Assembly (NCBI GenBank): GCA_027017025.1 | Contig: JALURH010000184.1 | Location: 1 to 9,156, forward strand | Length of the DNA: 9,156 bases | Source: Thermofilaceae archaeon | GTDB lineage: Archaea; Thermoproteota; Thermoprotei; Thermofilales; Thermofilaceae | Direction: 5' to 3' | Shown: positions 1-5,731 of the stretch, piece by piece | Numbering within the stretch: the stretch's first letter is position 1 | Layout of the letters: every line of letters starts with the position of its first letter | Position numbers and translations under genes: made by a program | The notes under the pieces: model-generated | Told to the model about the DNA's origin: nothing | The model's input: only the letters and a program-made list of their open reading frames with translations | The model's database searches: none

Positions 1-97
1 GGCTTCCCCCTAGCTAATTTTTTCATTATTGCTTTGGCTCGTGGGGTCGTCTACACATCTAGCCATAAGCACCCCTCTCTTACACGCCCCCAGTATA

Positions 98-151
98 GGG
101 GTAGCCCCCGAGTAAGTAGCTGGGGGGCTAGCACTAGTCCCCGGTTTTTTT
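98..151 (+). terminator. Strong hairpin plus T7 terminator with a competing upstream stem
   Basis: A hairpin pairs GGGGCTA (124-130) with TAGTCCCC (135-142), with T138 bulged and a GCAC tetraloop. It is followed after GG by seven T (145-151), the form expected of a transcription stop on the plus strand. The same GGGGGCTA arm (123-130) is also a perfect 8-bp partner of TAGCCCCC at 102-109, so the two stems cannot form together. Further upstream, ACCCCT (71-76) can pair with AGGGGT (97-102). It probably ends a transcript entering from before the window. Whether the alternative pairings matter is unknown. Confidence 0.55.
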
Positions 152-234
152 ATCTAGAAATATGTTAGGTATTGAAAACTATTTTTTCCAGCATACTTGT
201 TCTCTAAGCTATGCTAGACTATTTCTAAACTATA

Positions 235-347
235 CCCACCCTACAGAGTAGGGGGTAACGCCTTGGTTAGGCAGAGAGACCCAAGGCCCAGGAAGGTAAG
301 GGTGAAGCCGCATAAGGGAAGCGTTGTAGCTTACGCTGTTTACTAGC
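235..347. ncRNA. Candidate structured RNA, family not recognised
   Basis: Three consecutive hairpins occur in a GC-rich island. The first pairs CCCTAC (239-244) with GTAGGG (248-253) around an AGA loop, and can be extended past a bulged A. The second pairs GCCTTGG (260-266) with CCAAGGC (281-287) around a 14-base purine-rich loop. The third pairs AGCGT (330-334) with ACGCT (343-347). A longer-range CTACA/TGTAG pairing (241-245 with 335-339) is an alternative closing stem. The strand is undecided because hairpins look alike on both strands; the purine-rich loops slightly favour plus. I see no SRP helix 8, RNase P or tRNA signature. This is a structural guess from base pairing and composition only. 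Confidence 0.3.
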
Positions 348-618
348 TCTAATGTCCTAGCCACCTACCTCAAACATAGTCCTAAAAAATATATCGCATA
401 CAACACCATCTCTAGTGAGCCCCACTCCCACAGCATAAGTGCTCATAGCGTATCGCTAGAGAGCGAACCCAGCTAATAAGCCCTTAAGTTAACAACACAA
501 TACTGCAGAAATATTGAATAATTTTTCTCTAGGAGTATCGAAGGAGTGCAATAAGTAGATGAGAGACATGATTTACTGACTAGAGGTCGTTAGGATAGCG
601 AAGTAGCGATAATTCAGG

Positions 619-628
619 TTTATTAAAG
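619..628 (+). promoter_or_regulatory. TATA-like promoter element of the Trm112-like gene
   Basis: TTTATTAAAG lies about 43 bases before the chosen ATG at 666. A start of transcription about 25 bases downstream would leave a short leader of roughly 16-18 bases holding the ribosome binding site. It is supported only by resemblance to archaeal TATA boxes and by spacing. Confidence 0.4.
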
Positions 629-653
629 AAAAGATGGTAATAGTACATGCTTA

Positions 654-659
654 GAGGTG
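654..659 (+). promoter_or_regulatory. Ribosome binding site deciding the Trm112-like start
   Basis: GAGGTG matches the complement of the archaeal 16S 3' end and sits six bases before ATG 666. It overlaps the upstream in-frame GTG at 657, so that GTG cannot be the start served by this site. This favours the ATG. Confidence 0.7.
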
Positions 660-665
660 TTTAGT

Positions 666-1058
666 ATGAAGTACAGGTTGATGGATTTACTTGCATGTCC
701 ATATGACAAGCATTTCCCATTAGAACTGTATGTAATAGAGACTGAGAAATATGAAGAGAGGGAGATAAGGCTACGTAGGAAACCTGCATGCGAGCTGTAT
801 TGTGCTTATCACGGGAAGAGGGTAGAAACGCTTAGTGGCGACCCTGGATGTGAAGATTGTTTAAAAAATGAGGTAAAGACTGGTGTACTTTATTGCGTAG
901 AGTGTGGTAGATGGTTCCCTATAATCGATGAAATACCATATATGCTTCCAGATGATCTTAGGAAGAAGCAGCAGGATCTCGAGTTTCTTAAGGAGTACTC
1001 GGATAAGCTCCCTGAGAAAATAGTTAGGGAAGGAAAGCCATGGGCTCTTAAGGACTAG
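666..1058 (+). CDS. Trm112-family zinc protein (methyltransferase activator-like)
   Basis: Trm112 proteins are small zinc-binding partners that bind and stabilise SAM-dependent methyltransferases acting on tRNA, rRNA and release factors. The 130-residue product has the family pattern: an N-terminal LLACP segment (residues 8-12, Cys11) and a C-terminal block with Cys77 and Cys80 followed by GRWFPI and IPYMLPDD (residues 81-97). Between them is a cysteine-bearing insertion with Cys42, Cys46, Cys62 and Cys65, giving seven cysteines in all, more than the usual single zinc site needs. The ATG was preferred over an in-frame GTG nine bases upstream because GAGGTG lies six bases before the ATG. The gene converges on gltX and its TAG stop overlaps that gene's stop by three bases inside one CTAG. 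The partner methyltransferase is not in the window. The family call is from motif recognition; the precise role is inferred. Confidence 0.8.
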   Translation: MKYRLMDLLACPYDKHFPLELYVIETEKYEEREIRLRRKPACELYCAYHGKRVETLSGDPGCEDCLKNEVKTGVLYCVECGRWFPIIDEIPYMLPDDLRKKQQDLEFLKEYSDKLPEKIVREGKPWALKD

Positions 1059-2770
1059 CTGTGTGTATATATGAATAGAGGTTCTTCACCATTTTTCTCT
1101 AGTTTCACGAAACCAAACCTTATAAATTGTATCTGTTCACCTAGACGTATTTTCCTTATTTCGGGTTCAGAATAACCTATAGTTTCTGTTAATTTATCAC
1201 CCTTTGCTCTAAGAACAGTAACTCTCACTGCCTTATCTACAGGTGCCCATTGTATTATTGGGAGTTTATTTTCGCGGGCATATTCTAAATCGCTGGATAT
1301 ATACGTTACAATATAGGGGTTTCTCGAAGTTACTCTAAAATTACCGAGACTTATAAACCGGATTTCACTATTCTTATCGAGATCTTCCAACGGCGCATAT
1401 ATTACGTTCTTCTCACTCTCTATTACTCTATATCCTCTTTCTGGGTATGAGGGATGGTACATTACTTCAGCATATATTTTCTCTATTCCCTTCAGTACAA
1501 CTTCAGTTAGGGGCTCGGGTACAAACATGTATCGGTTTGCTCTAGGTTCAAGTATTTTCCTATTTATCGCGTGAAGTTTATCTATACTAATGGTAGCTGC
1601 AGAGGGTTTGATACCAACTTCCATTACTAGCTCCCATATAGCTTCCGGTAAGATACCTCTCCTCCTAAGGGCTATTAGTGTACCAAGTCTTATATCGCTC
1701 CAATCACTATACAAACCTCTTTCCAGCCCCTTTCTTATCAAGGATTTACTTAGAATCGTTCCTTCAAGATTCATTCTTCCAAAATGTATGGTAACTGGCA
1801 TACTCCAGTCGAAATATCTATAGATATATTCCTGTTTTAGTGTATTTACTGCATGCTCTTCTCCTCGCAGAATGTGTGTTACACCAAGTAAGTGATCATC
1901 TATAGCACAAGCAAAATTATACGTGGGCCAGACAATGTACTTACTACCTACGAGAGGATGTGGATATTTCTCCGTATCGATTATTCTAAAAGCTATCCAG
2001 TCTCTAACAGAAGGATTAGGATGTTTTATATCGGTCTTTATACGTAGAACAGCTTCTTTCTCACCATACTCTCCACTAAGCATTTTATCCCATCTATCTA
2101 AATGTATATCAGAGGGTAATGTTACACAACTACAGGGTTTACCCTCGCGCCTCAATCTACTAATATCCTCTGGAGAGTGAATACATACATATGCCTTCTC
2201 CATCTCTAAGAGTTTTCTAGCATATTGATAGTATATCTCCAACCTAAGGGACTGGATATATTCTTCATCCCATGAGAGCTTAAGCCACTTTAGATCTTCC
2301 CTAATTAAATCATATGCCTCCCTTATAGGGGGCTTTGTCTTGGGATCTGTATCCTCAAATCTAAGAATGAATCTACCATTGTATTTACGGGCATATTCAT
2401 AACTTAGTATTGCTGGTCTAGCGCTTCCAAGATGTAATACAAAGTCTGGATTGGGAGCAAACCTAGTTACTATCCTACTAAATCTCTCTGCTTGTGGAAG
2501 GGGGGGTAGCTCTTTCTTCTCCTCTCTCCTCTTCTCCTCAAATGCTTCGGGCCAAATTTCAGCTAGTTTTCTCCTTTGCTCCTCCAATGGTAACTTATTC
2601 ACCTCAGAGACAATCTTCCTTACAAGCTTAACTATCTCCCTAGCCCTAGGCCTTAAATCTGGTCTCTCTCCAAGAACTTTACTTATTACCGCACTTTCAA
2701 TAGCTTTTCCATCAAACTTTACGGCATTGGCTAGCGCATACTTCAGTACTATATTCTCTATCTCCTTCAT
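1055..2770 (-). CDS. gltX: Glutamate--tRNA ligase, archaeal type
   Basis: This class I aminoacyl-tRNA synthetase charges tRNA with glutamate in the cytoplasm. In archaea the enzyme is often non-discriminating and also makes Glu-tRNA(Gln), later amidated; the sequence alone does not decide this. The 571-residue length is normal for archaeal GluRS. Residues 1-95 form a helical, charged N-terminal extension typical of the archaeal branch. The Rossmann fold begins at RFAPNP (103-108), followed by HLGS (113-116), the HIGH-motif equivalent, and RFEDTD (137-142). A possible metal-binding set is Cys196, Cys213 and Cys215. WPTYNFACAIDDHLLG (281-296) and ILRGEEH (300-306) are the conserved active-site strands, and LSKS (340-343) is the KMSKS equivalent. 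The rest is the beta-barrel anticodon-binding region of the GlnRS/archaeal GluRS group. The start has GGTG six bases upstream. It is divergent from the peptidase gene and convergent with the Trm112-like gene. Confidence 0.95.
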   Translation of the reverse strand: MKEIENIVLKYALANAVKFDGKAIESAVISKVLGERPDLRPRAREIVKLVRKIVSEVNKLPLEEQRRKLAEIWPEAFEEKRREEKKELPPLPQAERFSRIVTRFAPNPDFVLHLGSARPAILSYEYARKYNGRFILRFEDTDPKTKPPIREAYDLIREDLKWLKLSWDEEYIQSLRLEIYYQYARKLLEMEKAYVCIHSPEDISRLRREGKPCSCVTLPSDIHLDRWDKMLSGEYGEKEAVLRIKTDIKHPNPSVRDWIAFRIIDTEKYPHPLVGSKYIVWPTYNFACAIDDHLLGVTHILRGEEHAVNTLKQEYIYRYFDWSMPVTIHFGRMNLEGTILSKSLIRKGLERGLYSDWSDIRLGTLIALRRRGILPEAIWELVMEVGIKPSAATISIDKLHAINRKILEPRANRYMFVPEPLTEVVLKGIEKIYAEVMYHPSYPERGYRVIESEKNVIYAPLEDLDKNSEIRFISLGNFRVTSRNPYIVTYISSDLEYARENKLPIIQWAPVDKAVRVTVLRAKGDKLTETIGYSEPEIRKIRLGEQIQFIRFGFVKLEKNGEEPLFIYTHS

Positions 2771-2783
2771 CTAAAACACCAAC

Positions 2784-2816
2784 AGTTTTTATAGCTCCAG
2801 GGGTAGTATATGTGCT
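2784..2816. promoter_or_regulatory. Interleaved divergent promoters of gltX and the peptidase gene
   Basis: Only 46 bases separate the two start codons. On the plus strand TTTTTATAG (2786-2794) is centred about 27 bases before GTG 2817, the distance expected for a leaderless transcript of the peptidase gene. On the minus strand CATATACTA (about 2806-2814) is placed to give a short gltX leader containing its GGTG site. The same TTTTTATAG read on the minus strand (CTATAAAAA) is a second candidate, but it is only about 20 bases from the gltX ATG. Assignment rests on spacing and base composition alone. Confidence 0.45.
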
Positions 2817-3584
2817 GTGGTATCTCTTGATATTCTAGGTATAGTGAGACGAGTAATAATATTATCCCTACTCACATATGCCGGCTATAGTGATATCAAG
2901 ACTAGAGAAATAAGTGATAAAGTCTGGATATTAATGATTGTTTTAGCTGCTCCACTAGCTATATACGAGGTATTAAGTCTCCATAAAACGGCTCTCTACT
3001 TAGTATCGCTACTTATAGGATTCGTGGTTGGAGCCATGATTTATTTAGGGAAGATTATGGGGGATGCTGATGCCGCGGCTATAGCAACATTAAGCATAGT
3101 TGAGCCGCCCCCAACTGTTCTTCACGGCTTTGATATAATATCTCTCTTTCCCCCTATATCCATAGTAGTTAATGCATCGCTACTAAGCCTTATTGGAGTA
3201 ATATACAATTTGGCTAGGAACACTTATCTCAAGTTTTCCGGGAAAGAGCTATTTAGCGGAATAGATGCCTCTCTACTTGAGAAGATCCTAGCTTTCATAT
3301 TATATACAAAGGTTGAGGCTAGTGTTGTAAGGGAGAAACCAAACTTTTATTCTATAGCTGAGAAAAATACCGATAGTGTAAAAAGATTTACCTTTAAAGT
3401 TAGGATAGAAGAGGAGTCTCATGCCGAAGTACAGGGCGAGGTATGGGTATCAGTGTATATGCCATTTATAGCTTTTATAGCGCTAGGCTACATTATCCAC
3501 GTGATACTAGGCTGTATAGCTAAACTCCTCCTCCCCAGCGTGTTTACTAATTCTTATATCCCGCTTAGCTTGATTATTAATTAG
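2817..3584 (+). CDS. A24 prepilin-type peptidase (PibD/FlaK-like), membrane aspartyl protease
   Basis: Members of this family cut the positively charged leader from class III signal peptides of archaeal pilins and archaellins at the inner face of the membrane. The 255-residue product has the two catalytic aspartates in their usual contexts: Asp26 in GYSDIKTREIS (residues 23-33), and Asp85 in GDAD (82-85), which fits the GxHyD pattern. Hydrophobic segments lie at about 9-23, 36-50, 59-80, 108-132 and 213-238. A soluble stretch at about 135-212 before the last membrane helix resembles the extra domain of archaeal FlaK/PibD enzymes. The start is GTG with no clear ribosome binding site; a TATA-like box 27 bases upstream suggests a leaderless mRNA. 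No pilin, secretion ATPase or archaellum gene lies in the window, so it is an orphan here. A box C/D sRNA begins at its stop codon. Confidence 0.85.
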   Translation: MVSLDILGIVRRVIILSLLTYAGYSDIKTREISDKVWILMIVLAAPLAIYEVLSLHKTALYLVSLLIGFVVGAMIYLGKIMGDADAAAIATLSIVEPPPTVLHGFDIISLFPPISIVVNASLLSLIGVIYNLARNTYLKFSGKELFSGIDASLLEKILAFILYTKVEASVVREKPNFYSIAEKNTDSVKRFTFKVRIEEESHAEVQGEVWVSVYMPFIAFIALGYIIHVILGCIAKLLLPSVFTNSYIPLSLIIN

Positions 3585-3656
3585 CCGAGGCAATGATCTT
3601 AAACTCGGGTGCTGATGTACATGAAGAACAGGGCTAGGCTGATAGCCTCGGTTTTT
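3583..3656 (+). ncRNA. Box C/D sRNA (2'-O-methylation guide), with T5 stop
   Basis: A terminal stem CCGAGGC (3585-3591) / GCCTCGG (3645-3651), extendable by two pairs, encloses the archaeal C/D layout: C-like box ATGATCT (3593-3599), a 12-base guide, D' box CTGA (3612-3615), five bases, C' box ATGAAGA (3621-3627), an 11-base guide, and D box CTGA (3639-3642). Five T follow (3652-3656). The first guide (3600-3611) is complementary to CACCCGAGTTTA. From memory, CACCCGAG is conserved in archaeal 16S rRNA just after the CGCCCGTC site in helix 44. The N+5 rule would place the methyl on the third C of that CCC, near E. coli position 1416. The second guide complements CCTAGCCCTGT, target not recognised. 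The weak point is the C box, which matches RTGATGA at only five of seven positions. The RNA starts at the stop codon of the peptidase gene, so it may be processed from that transcript. Confidence 0.7.
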
Positions 3657-3702
3657 GGGGGATGAAGAAGCTGGGAAGAATTGATATATGAAGAACTCTA
3701 TC

Positions 3703-4977
3703 TCACACCGACTCCATATGTTTTCTTAACCATTCATTAAGTTTCTCGGAGTTTTCACTGATTTTCTCGATAAATTCTGCTTTCTTCTCTCTGGAATAAA
3801 TGATGCGTCCATCGACTATGGTGGCGACAACATCATCACCTGTAGCTGAGTAAACAATATTAGAAACTATATTTTCCCTCCTAAGTGGATTTAATCTAAA
3901 GCTCTTTTTATCCAATAATATTAGATCCGCAACATACCCTTTCTTAATCTTCCCCCCTTTCAGACCTAGGAGTATGTACCCATGTAGTGTAGCCATATTT
4001 AATGCTTGCCATGCTTTGATATCTACTGACCAATAATTGTTACGTTGTAACAAAACCATTACCTTCATTTCGCGGAACATGTCTAGAGAGTTATTACTTG
4101 CTGGACCATCTGTCCCTAGACCAACGGTTATACCCTTATCTAGCATCTCTCTTAGTGGTACAAAACCTGCTGTAGCTAACTTCATATTCGATACTGGGCA
4201 GTGGACACACTTAGCATTACTCCTAGCTACTATATCAAGTTCCCAATTGGTAATCCATCCAAGATGGACAAGGATCGTCTTAGCTGTTATAAGCCCTAGT
4301 TTATCTAGATACTCGACAGGGAATACTCCATACCGGGTTTTAGAGTAATATACCTCTTTTCTGGTTTCTGAAACATGTATATGTAGGGGGTAGTTGTATT
4401 TAGCTTGAAGGTCTTTAGCTCTTAGAAGGGTTTCTTCACTGCAATTATATATTGAGTGAATATTTATCACAGGAGTGATATATCGACTTTTTCCATAGGT
4501 TTTGATGAACTCCTCGGTTCTTTTAACTATATTTTCTGGGTCAGCGAATATGTCCATGAAGACGGGACCAAGCATAGCTCTCACTCCTGTTTTCTCTGAA
4601 ACAAAGGCTGTTTCCTCGGGATAATGATACATATCTATGAAAGCCGTTGTACCACACATAATCATCTCTAATATAGCTGCCTCAGAGGATAACTTAACTA
4701 CCCAGCGCGGAATACTTTTCTCTATTTCAAAGACCTTTTTTAGCCATAGACTTAACTCAGCGTCGTCATAGAATCCTCTCAGGAACCACATGCCTGTATG
4801 CGTATGAGCATTTACTAAACCTGGGAGAACTATATAGTCTTGACACCTAATTTTATCCACTCCATCTAACTTCTCACCTATCTCTTCGATTATCCCCTCC
4901 TCGATCCTAATATCTACATTCTCTAAGATCCTGTGGTTGTCCTGGGTTACAATGTATCTACAGTTCTTTAGTATCAT
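3703..4977 (-). CDS. Amidohydrolase of the SAH/MTA deaminase family
   Basis: The product belongs to the metal-dependent amidohydrolases of the cytosine deaminase-like branch. Close families deaminate S-adenosylhomocysteine, methylthioadenosine or 5'-deoxyadenosine to the inosine analogues. The 424-residue length is usual. All expected metal and catalytic residues are visible: His58 and His60 in NAHTHTGM, His201 and Glu204 in HIHVSET, His238 in VHLGW, and Asp290 in GTDGPASNNSLDM. The block LRG..DD..LSLWL (residues 66-79) is typical of this subfamily. The N-terminal 50 residues and the C-terminal part from about 345 form the composite beta-sandwich. The start codon overlaps the dph6 stop as ATGA, so the gene is probably translated by coupling from dph6. 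The exact substrate cannot be read from sequence; chlorohydrolase or guanine deaminase-like labels are less likely. A cytoplasmic role in recycling SAM by-products is inferred. Confidence 0.85.
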   Translation of the reverse strand: MILKNCRYIVTQDNHRILENVDIRIEEGIIEEIGEKLDGVDKIRCQDYIVLPGLVNAHTHTGMWFLRGFYDDAELSLWLKKVFEIEKSIPRWVVKLSSEAAILEMIMCGTTAFIDMYHYPEETAFVSEKTGVRAMLGPVFMDIFADPENIVKRTEEFIKTYGKSRYITPVINIHSIYNCSEETLLRAKDLQAKYNYPLHIHVSETRKEVYYSKTRYGVFPVEYLDKLGLITAKTILVHLGWITNWELDIVARSNAKCVHCPVSNMKLATAGFVPLREMLDKGITVGLGTDGPASNNSLDMFREMKVMVLLQRNNYWSVDIKAWQALNMATLHGYILLGLKGGKIKKGYVADLILLDKKSFRLNPLRRENIVSNIVYSATGDDVVATIVDGRIIYSREKKAEFIEKISENSEKLNEWLRKHMESV

Positions 4978-5663
4978 TTATCACATAGTTCTACATTCTC
5001 GATAATAAATCTCCAGCTATACTCTCCAACTCTAATTTTCCTACCATTTACCACAAGTACTTTCCTGAATAGTGGAGCATCTAGTACAAGAGTTTCGGCC
5101 TCTCCTCCTTCAAAAGCTGGATTAAAACCATATGTCTTAGCCAGCTGGACTATATCCTCTATATCCTTCCTCGTTAAAACCTTGCCTAAAAATTTTGGTG
5201 GAAGGCCTAGTGTATCGATGGAGGTTATAATAAATTTGAAACCTGAAGCAACCAGTTCTCTCATATATTCTTCTTGTTTTTTCCGCCACAGAGGAGAATA
5301 TACGCGAAGCCCTAGCTTCTCCGCAATAATATTGATATTCATTCTCTGGTAATCAGAGAGTAAGGCACCAGTTAGCACGCCCTCTATACCATACTCATTA
5401 ATAGCTATATTAAAGGCCCTCTCCAGATCTCTAAGCTCTTTATCCTTCTCTCCGGTTGTCTCCATAAAGACCTGGGGTATACCCAGAGCTTTTGCCTGGA
5501 GCCTCGTGACATCGATTCCCGGGTAGTGAAACATCCAGGAATCTATTCTGCGTGGCTTTAATGTAACTAGACATTTGATATGGAATCCCTTCAATACTCC
5601 CCAGTGGAGAGCATACGTGCTATCTTTTCCACCAGAGAAAAGAGAGCATATAGTGTAAACCAT
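4974..5663 (-). CDS. dph6: Diphthine--ammonia ligase
   Basis: Dph6 catalyses the last step of diphthamide formation on translation elongation factor 2, using ATP and ammonia to amidate diphthine. The 229-residue length matches archaeal members. The N-terminal PP-loop is SGGKDST (residues 10-16), the signature of adenine-nucleotide alpha-hydrolase ATP pyrophosphatases. Family-specific blocks follow: TGALLSDYQRMN (98-109), SPLWRKKQEEYM (123-134) and FEGGEAETLVLDAPLF (184-199). The ATG at 5663 has no evident ribosome binding site, and the AT-rich TTTAT about 26 bases upstream suggests a leaderless transcript. It is the first gene of a two-gene operon with the amidohydrolase (4-base overlap). Dph5, which makes diphthine from SAM and releases SAH, is not in the window. 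Confidence 0.93.
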   Translation of the reverse strand: MVYTICSLFSGGKDSTYALHWGVLKGFHIKCLVTLKPRRIDSWMFHYPGIDVTRLQAKALGIPQVFMETTGEKDKELRDLERAFNIAINEYGIEGVLTGALLSDYQRMNINIIAEKLGLRVYSPLWRKKQEEYMRELVASGFKFIITSIDTLGLPPKFLGKVLTRKDIEDIVQLAKTYGFNPAFEGGEAETLVLDAPLFRKVLVVNGRKIRVGEYSWRFIIENVELCDK

Positions 5664-5676
5664 GTGGCTCTCAAAG

Positions 5677-5693
5677 AATTTATCAGATAAATT
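5677..5693. promoter_or_regulatory. 17-bp perfect palindrome in the dph6/UPF0104 divergent promoter
   Basis: AATTTATC, a central A, then GATAAATT is a perfect inverted repeat in the 68-bp gap between divergent genes. It overlaps the likely dph6 TATA region (minus-strand TTTAT centred near 5689). It could be an operator for a dimeric regulator or simply two AT-rich TATA-like elements back to back. Confidence 0.35.
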
Positions 5694-5700
5694 ATTTTAA

Positions 5701-5709
5701 GAATATAGG
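5701..5709 (+). promoter_or_regulatory. TATA-like element of the UPF0104 gene
   Basis: GAATATAGG is centred about 27 bases before the ATG at 5732, and no ribosome binding site lies before that ATG, so transcription probably starts at or beside the start codon. This is the likely promoter for the whole plus-strand cluster to the window end. Confidence 0.4.
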
Positions 5710-5731
5710 TTTTTCTTAAAACGTCAATATC

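Larger units (their letters stand above)
1..656. other. Gene-free leader region with structured segments
   Basis: No credible protein gene was found in this 656-base stretch, although the rest of the window is densely coding. It contains two segments visibly richer in G and C than the surrounding AT-rich DNA (about 1-150 and 235-347), both able to form several hairpins and listed separately. A small perfect hairpin also lies at 446-458 (TAGCG, TAT loop, CGCTA). The part from about 350 to 600 shows nothing else I can support, and the last 40 bases carry the promoter and ribosome binding site of the Trm112-like gene. In AT-rich hyperthermophiles, GC-rich intergenic islands often mark structural RNAs, so one or more RNA genes are possible. 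I could not identify a tRNA, 5S, SRP, RNase P or rRNA signature. Confidence 0.55.

Noticed and set aside
1..168. Plus-strand frame open from the window edge to TAG at 166-168, 55 codons.
   Set aside because: It runs through the hairpins and beyond the T7 stop, has a biased and unrecognisable composition, and is better explained as chance in GC-rich non-coding DNA.
250..350. Scattered words recalling archaeal 23S rRNA (GTGAAGCCGCA, CTGTTTACTA).
   Set aside because: The matches are short and from memory, and the flanking sequence lacks the highly conserved rRNA blocks that should accompany them. An rRNA alignment would settle it.
357..446. 29-codon minus-strand reading frame beginning MSTYAVGVGLTRDG.
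   Set aside because: It reads rather protein-like but is very short, has no ribosome binding site, has a stop just upstream and another at its end, and lies in the RNA-like region. I see no support for a gene or a pseudogene.
455..471. Minus-strand T-arm-like hairpin with a TTCG loop, suggesting a tRNA.
   Set aside because: The conserved A of the T loop is missing and no acceptor, D or anticodon arm can be found around it.
559..579. C/D-like words (ATGAGAG ... CTGA).
   Set aside because: The C box is poor, no C' or second CTGA follows at the right distance, and there is no closing stem.
2420..2435. HLGS instead of HIGH in the glutamyl-tRNA synthetase.
   Set aside because: The last position of this motif varies naturally in GluRS enzymes (bacterial forms can have HVGG), so this is not a sign of inactivation.
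1590..2774. Several plus-strand reading frames inside gltX, and similar antisense frames inside the amidohydrolase, UPF0104 and tes genes.
   Set aside because: They are antisense shadows of well-supported conserved genes, with no family resemblance or ribosome binding sites of their own.
3657..3702. Possible terminator for the minus-strand amidohydrolase gene in the gap before the sRNA.
   Set aside because: No hairpin and no useful T run are visible on the minus strand there, so I cannot place a stop signal.
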